64,000 nucleotides of DNA from Geminicoccaceae bacterium (GTDB lineage: Bacteria; Pseudomonadota; Alphaproteobacteria; Geminicoccales; Geminicoccaceae): NCBI GenBank assembly GCA_028285265.1, contig JANQPX010000038.1, positions 1 to 64,000 on the forward strand, given 5' to 3'. Position 1 is the first letter of the stretch. Each line of letters opens with the position of its first letter. A program made the translations under genes and the position numbers. Below the pieces are notes generated by a model. That model did no database searches and was not told the DNA's origin. It saw only the letters and a list, made by a program, of their open reading frames with translations. Below, piece by piece: positions 35,207-44,622 of this stretch.

Positions 35207-36037
35207 ATGAAACGACTTTTGGGAACAGCTGCCGTTCTGGCGCTGGTGGCGCAATCGACGGCTGCAGTCGCCGCGGAATGCACGAATGACGTCTGGAACA
35301 AGGTTATGGAGAGCGGCAAGATCGTCATCGGGGTCAAAGCCGACTACAAGCCTTGGGGCTTTCGCGATGAGAGCGGCGCACTGGTTGGCATGGAAATCGA
35401 CATGGCAAACGACGTTGCAGCGGCTATGGGTGTTGAAGCCGAACTCGTCCCCGTGCAGTCCTCGAACCGTATGCAGTTCTTAGAACAGGGTAAGGTCGAC
35501 ATGTTCATCGCGACCATGTCAGATCGAGCCGATCGTCGTGAGATCGTCGGCATCCCGGGACCGAATTACTATACGTCCGGCACCAATATCATGTCACCGA
35601 AGGCCCTTAGCTTCAAAGAATGGGAAGATCTTCGAGGCAAACCAGTCTGCGGCAAACAAGGGGCCTTCTACAATCAGATCGTTGAAGAGCGCTATGGCGT
35701 TGAGATCGTCGCCTTCACTGGTAATGCCGAGGCAAAACAAGCCCTTCGCGACAAGAAATGCGTCGCTTGGGTTTATGACGATTCATCGATCGGGTCTGAC
35801 CTAGCGTCCGGCAATTGGGACGAGTTTGAAATGCCACTCGCGTCTGAGGACGACAACCCTTGGGGCCTCGCTGTCCCCTTGGCAGAGCAGAGCTGCATCT
35901 TCGGCAACTTTATGTCCGGCATGCAGTACAACTGGCATCGCTCCGGTAAGCTGATCGAGCTCGAAGCCAAATGGGGCATTCAGCCGACCGCCTATTTGAA
36001 GAACCAGGCCGAAAAGTTCAGCGACTGGATCGAGTAG
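35207..36037 (+). CDS. Periplasmic binding protein of a polar amino-acid-type ABC importer
   Basis: 276 residues from ATG 35207 (GGAG eight bases upstream), with a signal peptide (1 to about 23, AVAAE). SBP_bac_3 fold: KIVIGVKADYKPWGFRDESGALVGMEIDMANDVAAAMGVEAELVPVQSSNRMQFLEQGKVDMFIATMSDRADRREIVG, the block that in PAAT family members holds the amino-acid-binding Arg and Asp. The next genes encode two permeases, an ATPase and a demethylating flavoenzyme, all close or overlapping, so the ligand may be an N-methylated glycine such as dimethylglycine or sarcosine. That assignment is inferred. Confidence 0.9.
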   Translation: MKRLLGTAAVLALVAQSTAAVAAECTNDVWNKVMESGKIVIGVKADYKPWGFRDESGALVGMEIDMANDVAAAMGVEAELVPVQSSNRMQFLEQGKVDMFIATMSDRADRREIVGIPGPNYYTSGTNIMSPKALSFKEWEDLRGKPVCGKQGAFYNQIVEERYGVEIVAFTGNAEAKQALRDKKCVAWVYDDSSIGSDLASGNWDEFEMPLASEDDNPWGLAVPLAEQSCIFGNFMSGMQYNWHRSGKLIELEAKWGIQPTAYLKNQAEKFSDWIE

Positions 36038-36053
36038 CCACCTAAAGGAACCC

Positions 36054-36076
36054 GCCCTCTCCTCCAAGGAGAGGGC
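36054..36076 (+). other. Intercistronic stem-loop after the binding-protein gene
   Basis: GCCCTCTCC and GGAGAGGGC form a perfect 9-bp stem with a 5-base loop and no real T tract. Its place between binding protein and permease genes suggests mRNA stabilisation or partial termination that lowers permease expression. Confidence 0.65.
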
Positions 36077-36096
36077 ATCTTCTTCGGAGGGTGGAA

Positions 36097-36843
36097 GTGG
36101 AAGATTTCTTCCGAGATCTGGCTGCGGAAGCACCACGTTGGAACTTCATCTGGATGTACGACGAGCGCCAGCAAGGGAAAGTGCTTGCTGGGCTCTGGAT
36201 GACGGTCAAACTTAGTGTGCTGTGCCTCGTCTTCTCGGTCGTCATCGGGCTGATCGGTGCTTGGATGCAGGGCTCTCAATCCCGTATCGTACGCGCCATC
36301 GTTCAAGGCTACATCCAGTTCTTCCGAAATACCCCGCCACTGGTGCAACTACTTTTCTTCTATTTTGCGCTTGGTCAGTTTACGCCAGTGGTCACCGGCC
36401 CCGACGGATGGACCGTTCAGCCGATTATCTCCAATGTCGGCTGGGCCGTGATCTCACTCTCCTTTTTCGCTGGCGCGTTCAATGTCGAGATTTTTCGCGC
36501 CGGAATCGAAGCCGTGCCTGAATCAACAGTGGAAGCCGCCGAGTCTCTCGGCTTTTCCAGGCTGTTAATTTACATCTACGTCGTCCTACCACTCGCGTTT
36601 CGTGTTTGTCTCCCCGCGCTCAACAACAATCTTGTTAATCTCGTCAAGACGACCACCCAAGCCTACGCGATCGCCGTACCGGAGCTACTCTATCATTCGG
36701 TTTCAATCTGGAATGATTTTCCTTCGGCCCAGTATCCAACGATGCTGTTGGTGTTCTTCGCTTACATTATCCTTGTTGCGATCCTTGTCTTTGGGATGCA
36801 CCGCTGGGAACGTGCAATGAAGATCCCGGGATACGGCACATGA
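36097..36843 (+). CDS. Amino-acid-type ABC permease, subunit 1
   Basis: 248 residues. GTG 36097 is preferred over the GTG at 36091 because GGAGG ends right at 36090, giving a normal 6-base spacing only for the later codon. About five membrane segments. The permease signature EIFRAGIEAVPESTVEAAESLGFSRLLIYIYVVLPLAFRVCLPALNNN is the EAA loop that contacts the ATPase, and FFRNTPPLVQLLFFYFAL is typical of HisM/GlnP permeases. It pairs with the next gene as a heterodimer. The stop overlaps that gene by ATGA. Confidence 0.92.
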   Translation: MEDFFRDLAAEAPRWNFIWMYDERQQGKVLAGLWMTVKLSVLCLVFSVVIGLIGAWMQGSQSRIVRAIVQGYIQFFRNTPPLVQLLFFYFALGQFTPVVTGPDGWTVQPIISNVGWAVISLSFFAGAFNVEIFRAGIEAVPESTVEAAESLGFSRLLIYIYVVLPLAFRVCLPALNNNLVNLVKTTTQAYAIAVPELLYHSVSIWNDFPSAQYPTMLLVFFAYIILVAILVFGMHRWERAMKIPGYGT

Positions 36844-37727
36844 AGCAGATTGCTGGCATCACGACCCCTGGGTCTACAGACCTTCCAGTACTCAGGCGAT
36901 TTGATGTTCAGGCCCACTCACCAGACAGCTATCTGGCTGTGCGGTGGCTTGCAGGTTTGCCGTGGTACACGCCGTTTGTCATCTTGGTCGCCGCATGTCT
37001 CTGGCCAGCGATGTCCATGGCACAGAGCCGCTATGGTGTTAGTGACGCTTTTGATGCGCTTTGGCGCTGGGCGCCATTTCTTGTCTGGTCCGGTTTCGTC
37101 TTTAATGTCTTGATTTCGGTGCTGGCCATGGCAGTCGGCACGATTGCGGGCGCGGCGCTCGGCTTGGCGCAAATCTCGATAAGCGCTCCCGTTCGAGCCA
37201 TAGCCTGGTTCATCACACAGCTCTTTCGTAATTCACCCTGGCTCGTACTTCTCTTTATCGTGCTGCTTGCTTTTCCCTTTCAGATACGGGTGTTTGGCAC
37301 GACTATTCCTATCCCAGATTGGATCAAGGGCGTCATAGGCCTGTCACTGCCAATCATGGCCAACATCTCGGAAGTTGTACGTGGCGCCGTGCAATCTGTG
37401 CCGACGGCACAGTGGGAAGCCTCAGAGAGCCTTGCCTTCACCCGCCGCCAAACCCTTTGGCAGATCATTCTGCCCCAATGCTATAAGCGGATGCTGCCGC
37501 CATGGATGAACTGGTATGCAATCCTGACGATGGCGACACCACTGTGCACACTTCTAGGTATCGAAGAAATCATTACGCTTTCTCGCCAGGCGATGGAAGC
37601 CGAAGACAATCATCCCGAACTCCTCGTTCCGTTCTATGGCTTCGCACTCGTCCTCTTCTTCCTCTACTGTTATCCCATCGCTCGTTGGACCATCGCGCTC
37701 GAGCGCAAATATGCGGTGAAACTATGA
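36840..37727 (+). CDS. Amino-acid-type ABC permease, subunit 2
   Basis: 295 residues. A 40-residue N-terminal cytoplasmic part precedes six or so hydrophobic segments. It has FITQLFRNSPWLVLLFIVLLAFPFQ and the EAA loop VRGAVQSVPTAQWEASESLAFTRRQTLWQIILPQCYKRMLPPWMN. It is the second half of the permease heterodimer. ATGA overlaps on both sides link it to its partners, so expression is tightly coupled. Confidence 0.92.
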   Translation: MKQIAGITTPGSTDLPVLRRFDVQAHSPDSYLAVRWLAGLPWYTPFVILVAACLWPAMSMAQSRYGVSDAFDALWRWAPFLVWSGFVFNVLISVLAMAVGTIAGAALGLAQISISAPVRAIAWFITQLFRNSPWLVLLFIVLLAFPFQIRVFGTTIPIPDWIKGVIGLSLPIMANISEVVRGAVQSVPTAQWEASESLAFTRRQTLWQIILPQCYKRMLPPWMNWYAILTMATPLCTLLGIEEIITLSRQAMEAEDNHPELLVPFYGFALVLFFLYCYPIARWTIALERKYAVKL

Positions 37728-38470
37728 CCTGGACGCAGGATCAGCCCATCATCTCACTCAAGGACGTACATAAGTCCTTCGGTGACCTCGAAGTCCTAAA
37801 GGGTGTCTCCTTCGATGTCATGAAAGGCGAAGTCATCTGCATCATCGGCCCGTCAGGTTCGGGGAAGTCGACCCTCATTCGTTGCATCAATGCGCTCAAC
37901 GACATTCAAGCGGGTTCCATCACCGTCCAGGGCCAAGAGGTGCACGACCCGAAACTGGATAAGTTGGAGCTTCGCAAGAAGGTCGGCATGGTCTTCCAAC
38001 AGTACAATCTTTTTCCGCACAAGACGGCCTTGCAAAACGTGATGATGGCACCCGTTCTCGTCCTCAAACAAGATAAAGCCGAGGTCGAAGCGCGCGCGAA
38101 GAACCTGATGGCCAAGGTTCGACTAGGAGGCAAAGAAAACAGCTATCCCGGAGAACTCTCCGGTGGACAGCAGCAGCGCGTCGCCATCGCACGCTCGCTT
38201 GCGATGAATCCCGATGTCATGCTCTTCGATGAAGTCACAGCAGCGCTTGATCCGGAGACAGTCAAGGAAGTTCTTGTGACCATTCGCGAGCTTGCCGAGG
38301 AAGGCATGACCTGCATCCTCGTCACCCACGAGATGGGTTTTGCGCGCGAGGTCGCAGATCACATCTACTTCACCGACAGAGGTGTCATCGTCGAACATGG
38401 CCCACCCTCCACCTTTTTCACTGAGGCGAGCGACCCGCGAACACGAGAATTTCTGAGCCAAATTCTCTAG
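37724..38470 (+). CDS. Amino-acid-type ABC transporter ATP-binding protein
   Basis: 248 residues from ATG 37724 in an ATGA overlap; the open frame begins earlier but the overlap fixes the start. Walker A GPSGSGKST, Q-loop FQQYNLFPHKTALQNV, signature LSGGQQQRVAIARSLA, Walker B VMLFDEVTAALDPE and the switch His in VTHEMG. This is the GlnQ/HisP type of ATPase that powers polar amino acid uptake. The usual DEPTSALDP reads DEVTAALDP, with Val for Pro, a tolerated change. Confidence 0.95.
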   Translation: MTWTQDQPIISLKDVHKSFGDLEVLKGVSFDVMKGEVICIIGPSGSGKSTLIRCINALNDIQAGSITVQGQEVHDPKLDKLELRKKVGMVFQQYNLFPHKTALQNVMMAPVLVLKQDKAEVEARAKNLMAKVRLGGKENSYPGELSGGQQQRVAIARSLAMNPDVMLFDEVTAALDPETVKEVLVTIRELAEEGMTCILVTHEMGFAREVADHIYFTDRGVIVEHGPPSTFFTEASDPRTREFLSQIL

Positions 38471-38476
38471 GCCGTG

Positions 38477-40885
38477 ATGTCGGAGCCCTCGTTTCCATCG
38501 CGGGCCTCGGTCGTTGTGGTCGGAGGAGGTGTTATGGGTTGTTCCACGCTCTACCACCTCGCACAACATGGCGTGAACGATGCCATTCTCGTTGAGCGCA
38601 ACCAACTGACATCGGGAACCACATGGCATTCTGCCGCTCAGGTGCGAGCCCTTCGCTCGTCACGCAATCTCACTGACCTCATCCGCTATTCGATCGAGCT
38701 TTATAGCAAACTCGAACAGGAGACAGGTCAGCATACCGGATGGATCAACAAAGGATCCCTTTCGATTGCCACGAATCCCGATCGCCTTACCCACATCGAG
38801 CGGCAAGCAGCATTGGCCAGCTCATTTGCTGTGAGAGCGGAGAGCATTGGTCGAGCTGAAGCGAAAGAACGCTGGCCCCTAATGAACGATGAGGACGTGA
38901 TCGGAGCGGTCTGGTCACCGGATGACGGCCGGGTTAGCCCCTCAGATCTCTGCGCAGCTCTGTCAAAAGGGGCCAAGGCGAATGGCGCGCGCATCTTCGA
39001 GGAAACGGCGGTCGATGGTGTTGTCACCAAGAATGGTCGCATCAGTGGCTTAGAGACCAACCGCGGCCCAATCGCTTGTGATGCCGTTGCCCTTTGCACC
39101 GGCTTGTGGAGCAGGCAGCTAGGCGCGATGGCTGGCGTCGAGGTTCCGGTCTGGCCATGCGAACATTTTTATCTGCTAACCAAGCCGGTCGACGGCATCA
39201 CAGGCAACATGCCGACGCTTTCAGATCACGACAGCCACCTCTATATCCGAGATGATAGCGGGGGTCTTTTGATCGGCTGTTTTGAACCCATGGGCAAGCC
39301 GATCGATCCAGAGCGCCTTGGCAAGAACTTTGCCTTTCAACTCTTGGATGAAGACTGGGATCATTTCGAACCCATGATGGTGCATGCGCTGCACCGCCTA
39401 CCAGCGCTAGAAAACGCCGAAGTCAAGATGCTCCTAAATGGACCGGAAGGCTTCACCCCGGATGGCTCCTTTCTGCTCGGCGAGGCCGCTGAGACACGCG
39501 GTTTGTTTTTGGGCTGCGGCATGAATTCAGTCGGCGTCGCCTCCGGCGGCGGGGCGGGTATGGCGCTGGCCCACTGTATCCAGCATGGTCACGTGCCGAT
39601 GGATCTGCATGAGGTCGATCCCAAGCGATTTTCCTCAGCCGTCAACAGCGTTGAAGCGCTAACGGCTCGCGTTCCCGAAGTCCTGGGCAAGCATTACGAG
39701 ATCTCCTACCCCGGCAGACAATGGAGCACTGCGCGCAACTTGAAGATGTTGCCACTCGATGGTCGATGGCGCGAGATCGGCGCGCATATGGGGCAATTCT
39801 TTGGCTGGGAGCGGCCGCTCTATTTTTCTAAGACCAAAGAACCCAAGCTTACCTTTGGTCGACCTGATTGGTTCGACCAGATACGTTATGAGGTTCACCT
39901 CGCGCATGAAAAGGCCGCGATCTTCGATCAGTCGAGCTTTGGTAAAATCGAGATCCAGGGCCGCGATGCCTGCAGCTTTCTCAATCGTCTATGTACCAAT
40001 GAGGTCGACCGCACACCAGGCCGGGTAATCTACACCTCCATGCTCAACGATCGCGGCGGCATCGAAAGCGACCTCACTATGATTCGCCTCAGTGAAGAAC
40101 TCTATCGTCTTTATGTCGGTACCAACAATATCAAGCGCGACCTGGCCTGGCTTCGACACCACCGTCGCGCAGATGAGCGTCTTACCATAACCGATTGTAC
40201 CTTGGACTATGCCGTGCTTGGTCTCATGGGCCCCGATGCCGATGAGATCGCAAACACGGTCGGTGCCAAAGAACTTCGAAGCCTCCGCTACTTCTGGGCC
40301 GACCACTCGGAAATTGCACAATATCCAATTCTGGCGGCGCGCTTGTCCTATGTCGGCGAGTTGGGTTTCGAAATTACCTGCAATGTTGCGCATGCCCTCC
40401 CGATCTACGAGGCTCTCTATCAAGCTGGCGCGCGCCCCGCGGGACTGCTTGCACAAACCTCAATGCGGATCGAGAAGCAATTCTTGGCCTATGGCCATGA
40501 ACTCGACACCGACATCTCACCACTTCAGGCGGGACTCGGTTTTTCCGTTGCCTGGGATACTGATTTCATTGGGAAACCAAGACTGCTGGCCCAACGCGAT
40601 CAAGGAACACGCGGCAACATCATCTCAGTTGTCTTTCACGACCAGCATGCCGTTCCGATAGGAAATGAGCCCGTCGTCATCGATCAGAAGATTGTCGGCA
40701 AGACGACGTCGGCAGCCTTCGGCCATCGAATCGGCGCACCGATCGCCCTTGCGTCTATCGACGAAACATCGCATTGGACAAACAGTAACCGGGCAGAGGT
40801 CGATATCGCAGGAACACTGTTTGGCGTGGATCTTGTTGACGGCGCCGTCTTTGATCCTAAGGGGCTAAGGATGAAGCGCTGTTAG
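38477..40885 (+). CDS. Dimethylglycine/sarcosine dehydrogenase-like FAD and folate enzyme
   Basis: 802 residues from ATG 38477 (a GTG precedes it by one codon). The DAO-type FAD domain (about 8-370) begins VVVVGGGVMGCSTLYHLAQHG and has TSGTTWHSA with His51 at the position that binds FAD covalently in mammalian dimethylglycine dehydrogenase. The C-terminal half is a GcvT-like aminomethyltransferase domain (about 430-800; FDQSSFGKIEIQGRDACSFLNRL, LGLMGPDAD, SYVGELGFEITC) that passes the one-carbon unit to tetrahydrofolate. It oxidatively demethylates an N-methyl amino acid. It lies 6 bases after the ATPase gene, so uptake and catabolism are one operon. Confidence 0.9.
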   Translation: MSEPSFPSRASVVVVGGGVMGCSTLYHLAQHGVNDAILVERNQLTSGTTWHSAAQVRALRSSRNLTDLIRYSIELYSKLEQETGQHTGWINKGSLSIATNPDRLTHIERQAALASSFAVRAESIGRAEAKERWPLMNDEDVIGAVWSPDDGRVSPSDLCAALSKGAKANGARIFEETAVDGVVTKNGRISGLETNRGPIACDAVALCTGLWSRQLGAMAGVEVPVWPCEHFYLLTKPVDGITGNMPTLSDHDSHLYIRDDSGGLLIGCFEPMGKPIDPERLGKNFAFQLLDEDWDHFEPMMVHALHRLPALENAEVKMLLNGPEGFTPDGSFLLGEAAETRGLFLGCGMNSVGVASGGGAGMALAHCIQHGHVPMDLHEVDPKRFSSAVNSVEALTARVPEVLGKHYEISYPGRQWSTARNLKMLPLDGRWREIGAHMGQFFGWERPLYFSKTKEPKLTFGRPDWFDQIRYEVHLAHEKAAIFDQSSFGKIEIQGRDACSFLNRLCTNEVDRTPGRVIYTSMLNDRGGIESDLTMIRLSEELYRLYVGTNNIKRDLAWLRHHRRADERLTITDCTLDYAVLGLMGPDADEIANTVGAKELRSLRYFWADHSEIAQYPILAARLSYVGELGFEITCNVAHALPIYEALYQAGARPAGLLAQTSMRIEKQFLAYGHELDTDISPLQAGLGFSVAWDTDFIGKPRLLAQRDQGTRGNIISVVFHDQHAVPIGNEPVVIDQKIVGKTTSAAFGHRIGAPIALASIDETSHWTNSNRAEVDIAGTLFGVDLVDGAVFDPKGLRMKRC

Positions 40886-41115
40886 GCCTCTACAACACGA
40901 GCAGCAATGTTGGTTATGATCGCCACGTCACTTTGCAGAAGTCCACTTCCTGTTGCGTGACCTTGTCGCCTCAAGAAACTCGATGTGATGGCGGCATGCG
41001 TGCTGACACCTCATATCGTCGCTGCAGGGGAATCTGTTGCTCGACAGACCGCTGATGGTAAAATTCTAGGATACGGCGCTTAGTCTTAGCGCTTGCCGAC
41101 GATTGGGAGCCAAAA

Positions 41116-41382
41116 ATGGCCGGCGGGTTTGCCAAGGATGGGGCAGTTCAGGACCAGATTGATGCGAATATCCAGGACGCTGTCAGCCGCGCACGGATCA
41201 ACCTTGTTGAGGGTGAAAGCCTGACACATTGTGAAGAGTGCGGCGAAGCGATTCCGATGGCCCGACGCGCGGCGGTGGCTGGCGTAAGGCTATGCGTCGG
41301 CTGTCAGCAGGCACAAGACGAAAAGACGGTGCATTTCACGGGCTACAACCGTCGCGGCAGCAAGGACAGCCAGCTGCGCTAG
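41116..41382 (+). CDS. DksA/TraR-type C4 zinc-finger protein
   Basis: 88 residues. The zinc finger uses Cys39, Cys42, Cys60 and Cys63 (HCEECGEAIPMARRAAVAGVRLCVGCQQ), preceded by a short helix (DQIDANIQDAVSRARI). This is the short TraR/YbiI type, lacking the long coiled coil with the acidic tip of DksA. Such proteins may bind RNA polymerase at the secondary channel. It seems to be a single gene with its own promoter. An lspA remnant begins right after it on the other strand. Confidence 0.88.
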   Translation: MAGGFAKDGAVQDQIDANIQDAVSRARINLVEGESLTHCEECGEAIPMARRAAVAGVRLCVGCQQAQDEKTVHFTGYNRRGSKDSQLR

Positions 41383-41389
41383 CCAGAGC

Positions 41390-41692
41390 CAAACGACACA
41401 TATCGCTGACAAGCAGCGGCGCTGGGACAGATCCAGGCGTTGGCGATGTTGATGAAAGGGTGTGATTGACACCAAAGGTGCTAATCTTGATGAAATCTAC
41501 GACAGCGCCGCGGACCACGTCATCCAGCGAATTGCCAAGGGCAACACCAATGATCAAGGCGGCCCAAAAACAGGTTCGGGCCCCTCGGCTGCGTGCGCAC
41601 CATAGCATGCCTGAGCTCAGTATCATGGCGAGGCCTACAAGGCCCTGCAACACGACGTGCGATCGCGACAAAAAGGGGCCGAAGTTCAACCA
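41390..41692 (-). pseudogene. lspA: Decayed signal peptidase II gene (lspA remnant)
   Basis: On the minus strand, one frame reads ALIIGVALGNSLDDVVRGAVVDFIKIS, which matches the LspA core block GALGNxxDRxxxGxVxDF and keeps its first catalytic Asp. The preceding 40 residues resemble the hydrophobic LspA helix 2-3 region. The second catalytic block (FNxADxxI) appears only after a frameshift, as FINIANAWI, with Asp changed to Asn. The N-terminal third is missing, cut by a stop just upstream. The gene therefore cannot make an active lipoprotein signal peptidase. A functional lspA must exist elsewhere. Confidence 0.6.
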
Positions 41693-42016
41693 CTCATCTC
41701 AGGCAAGAGCAAATCTAGAAATCCTATTATGACTGCTAAGGCCTCTTCAGATACAAGTTCATCGCGTCCAACCCTGCCTAGCTGGAACGTTGATCTGCAG
41801 CGACACGGGAAGCGACAACGAACGCAATGTTTGCAAGCGTTATGTCGTCCGACTCGATTGATTTGGCACGTCACACGGTTGTGGTGTGACGCACGCTCGA
41901 CCAATTCGACGCCCGAAACTGATCGAGTCATCTGCGACGGATAGGATCTGATTGTTCTTAGAAACCATGACTAGATGACCTGCTGCCCCGAGCCTCTTGC
42001 GAGCCTTCTCGATTTG
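41693..42016. other. Gap between lspA remnant and the DinB gene
   Basis: About 320 bases, with short AT-rich and GC-rich patches. No gene or structured element seen. It may contain further degraded sequence from the lspA locus. Confidence 0.3.
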
Positions 42017-42526
42017 CTATGATGATTTCGGCAGCTTGGGTAGGTCAGTATCATCGACGGACAAGCCTGCTCCCGTCAGCATGGCATGAACTTGGCCCCG
42101 ATGGTGGGTCCCATGATTGAAAAAATGTACAAGGAGAATTGGCTTCGATCTCGTCATTTCGCGACCGGCTGCGCCAGACCACCAGGTGAGATCACCAGTC
42201 AACCATTCCGTTGTAAGTCCGGACGTCCAATCAGAAATCGTTTCATCCATAGCCCTACGCTCGACGCGATAGGTTTGCCAATCGTCGGTTTCATCAATTG
42301 ACGCCGCTATGGAAGCCATGCGCGGTGGCTCGGTGGCGGCGAAGCGACTCATCCAAATGCGATCAGCCCAAAGAAGATGATTGAGCGTTCCAAAAATCGA
42401 TCCGAAGAAGGCGCCACGATCTTCTCGTCTTGCAGGATCCGTCAGGCTATCTGTTGCGAGCGCCAGGCTCTCGTTTTGCCAAGCCCCGTAGCGCGACATA
42501 GTCTGTGCGTATTCAACCGAGATCAT
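42017..42526 (-). CDS. DinB-family protein
   Basis: 169 residues, a four-helix bundle typical of DinB/YfiT: MSRYGAWQNESLALATDSLTD, then FFGSIFGTLNHLLWADRIWM (His near 50) and ILLVHFFNHGTHHRGQVHAMLTGAG (His pair near 138-142). These three His form the usual metal site. Members include thiol-dependent transferases (for example bacillithiol or mycothiol S-transferases) and many with unknown role. It is a single gene. Confidence 0.88.
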   Translation of the reverse strand: MISVEYAQTMSRYGAWQNESLALATDSLTDPARREDRGAFFGSIFGTLNHLLWADRIWMSRFAATEPPRMASIAASIDETDDWQTYRVERRAMDETISDWTSGLTTEWLTGDLTWWSGAAGREMTRSKPILLVHFFNHGTHHRGQVHAMLTGAGLSVDDTDLPKLPKSS

Positions 42527-42974
42527 TATAGCCTCCCTATTGGGGATTACATCAATTCGTAATTTCGTCTTCGAAGGTCATCCACTAAGCAGGCTCTCGT
42601 CCCAAGCGAGTGTGGCCGGACCTCGTGGATTTTGATGATCTCAATTTACAATCAGCCAGAAAAAAGATCATCACTTTCACAAATTCAACCGCGATCGGTC
42701 TCTGGCACCAACGTCATGTTGCCGAAGCTCTGGGCAAGACTTTCGCCAATGAACACTCCTTGCTGGACGTCGATCGCCACGTAGAAAGGATCATGGATTA
42801 AGGTCGCAATCACCGCGTCCAGCCATGGCAACCTCACAGCGACACCGCCAAGCCAGATGACACCGGATGAGACAAACTGACCGGCTCATGCATGTAGATC
42901 CTGGAAAAATCCAGATGTCTCCCATAAGACGGTCGTCTCGCAGGATCGCCCAGCCAACTTGATCGGAAGATATC
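42527..42974. other. Intergenic region upstream of a methyltransferase gene
   Basis: About 450 bases. A 63-codon plus-strand frame from a GTG at 42610 has no known relatives that I can recognise and no clear ribosome binding site. No terminator or repeat found. Confidence 0.35.
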
Positions 42975-43667
42975 TTGACCAGTGACCTCAAGGACAGGAT
43001 CAGAACCTATTGGCACGAGCGAGCAGCAGCATTCGATGAGACCGCCTCCCATCGACGGGAAGCTGCTGCTTGGGAGAGGATTTTGACCCTTGCAACCTCG
43101 GGAATCCCGAAAGGCTCCCGGGTTTTGGATCTCGGCGCTGGCACTGGGGCCTGTGCACTTCCGATGGCAAGGTTGGGCCATCGGGTTACAGCCGTTGACC
43201 TTGCGCCAGCAATGATCGAACAGTTGGAAGCGCACGCTCTTAGAGAAAGTCTGGAAATCTCAACGGTCTGTGCCGATGTCGACGATCTGCCGATGCGTGA
43301 CGCCTCCCTTGATCTCGTTACCATACGTAACGTTCTCTGGACCGTACCTGCTCCAGAACGGCTCTTGTCGAGAGTTAGCCGATCGCTTCGCCCGGGAGGG
43401 ATCCTGCTGATAGCCGACGGCTTTTGGGATCACGATGTTCGAGAACATGTGCCCGATGACGTCCATTGGAGTCACAACCGCTTTCTCGAACTCTATTGTC
43501 CCATTGCCGAGCAGCTCCCTCTCTATCGCGGTGTCAGAACGACAGGGATCGAGCAACTTATGACGGAAGCTGGTTTCAACGCGTTTCATCATTGGACCGA
43601 ACATTTTGAACGATCACCTTATGCGGGGATTACCGACGACTTTTTTATACTAACGGCTTCGGTCTAA
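42975..43667 (+). CDS. SAM-dependent methyltransferase (class I)
   Basis: 230 residues from TTG 42975, with GGAAGA placed about 4-9 bases upstream. Motif I VLDLGAGTGACALPMARLGHRVTAVDLAP (about 50-78), motif II region CADVDDLPMRDASLDLVTIRNVLW, and motif III LRPGGILLIADGFWDHDV are those of the UbiE/COQ5-like class I fold. It methylates an unknown small molecule. The CDF exporter gene starts 7 bases after its stop, so the two are likely one operon; a link to metal or metalloid detoxification is possible but not shown. Confidence 0.87.
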   Translation: MTSDLKDRIRTYWHERAAAFDETASHRREAAAWERILTLATSGIPKGSRVLDLGAGTGACALPMARLGHRVTAVDLAPAMIEQLEAHALRESLEISTVCADVDDLPMRDASLDLVTIRNVLWTVPAPERLLSRVSRSLRPGGILLIADGFWDHDVREHVPDDVHWSHNRFLELYCPIAEQLPLYRGVRTTGIEQLMTEAGFNAFHHWTEHFERSPYAGITDDFFILTASV

Positions 43668-43674
43668 GCGACAC

Positions 43675-44622
43675 ATGCCCAATACAATGCCGTCACCTGA
43701 GCGAGCGTCACTTCTCGATCACCAAATTAGCCTGATGAGACGAGCGGCCAAAGCAAGCCTTGCAACCGCAGTCTTGCTCGTAATTATCAAGCTTGGTGCT
43801 GTCATCGTCACCGGCTCCGTTGCTGTTTTGTCCACCCTGCTCGACAGTGCTGCAGATGTGGTGGCTACCCTCGTCACCCTGATTGGTGTACGTCAAGCCG
43901 CAAAGCCCGCCGATCAAAAGCACCGATTCGGGCATGGCAAGGCCGACGCGCTTTCAGCCTTGGCCCACGGCGTTTTTATCGCAGCGGCAGGCCTCTTGAT
44001 CACTGCCGATGCTGGACGGCGCCTTTTGATCACACCGGAGCCAGTCGCCACGCCGCAGGTCGGGCTCTTTGCGATGATCGCATGTTTTGCGATTACCGGC
44101 ATGTTGGTGCTCTATCAACACCAAGTGATCAAACAAGCCGGCTCACAGGCAATCCGCGCAGATTGCCTCAATCATACCGGCGATCTACTCACCATGGCCG
44201 CTGTTTTCCTGTCTCTTTTGGTCTCGAAGATGACAGGTTTCCTATGGGTTGATCCACTCGCCGCGCTGCTCATCGCGATTTGGTTATTCGGAAATGCTGC
44301 AAAGGTCATCGGATCAGCGATTGACGAGCTTATGGACAAGGAATTGCCAGCTTCCTATCGGAAGAAAGTCAAAGCACTCATTACAGATCACCCCGACGTG
44401 CATGACCTGCATGACTTGCGCACACGCGGCGCTGGCCCCAGAGTTTTCATCGATGTGCATTGTGAAATCGATGGCGCCCTAAGCCTTGACGAAGTTCACA
44501 AAGTTATGGACGAGATCGAGCTTAAACTCGATCAACGCTTTCCCAACGCTGAAATCGTCATTCATCCGGAACCCGCGGGCATCGACGATGACCGACTCGA
44601 CGATCGATTGACAGGCACATAA
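43675..44622 (+). CDS. Cation diffusion facilitator (FieF/ZitB-type metal exporter)
   Basis: 315 residues. Six membrane segments in the first 215 residues, then a C-terminal ferredoxin-like cytoplasmic domain (about 215-300). Metal-site motifs: LLDSAADVVA on helix 2 (Asp-x3-Asp) and NHTGDLLTM on helix 5 (His-x3-Asp), plus KHRFGHGKADALSAL in the loop, as in FieF. It exports divalent metal (Zn, Fe, Cd or Mn) using the proton gradient. The His/Asp set at site A favours Zn or Fe. It follows a methyltransferase gene after 7 bases. Confidence 0.93.
   Translation: MPNTMPSPERASLLDHQISLMRRAAKASLATAVLLVIIKLGAVIVTGSVAVLSTLLDSAADVVATLVTLIGVRQAAKPADQKHRFGHGKADALSALAHGVFIAAAGLLITADAGRRLLITPEPVATPQVGLFAMIACFAITGMLVLYQHQVIKQAGSQAIRADCLNHTGDLLTMAAVFLSLLVSKMTGFLWVDPLAALLIAIWLFGNAAKVIGSAIDELMDKELPASYRKKVKALITDHPDVHDLHDLRTRGAGPRVFIDVHCEIDGALSLDEVHKVMDEIELKLDQRFPNAEIVIHPEPAGIDDDRLDDRLTGT

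Noticed and set aside
42610..42801. 63-codon plus-strand frame
   Set aside because: GTG start without ribosome binding site, no known relatives recognisable; kept only as a note in the gap entry.
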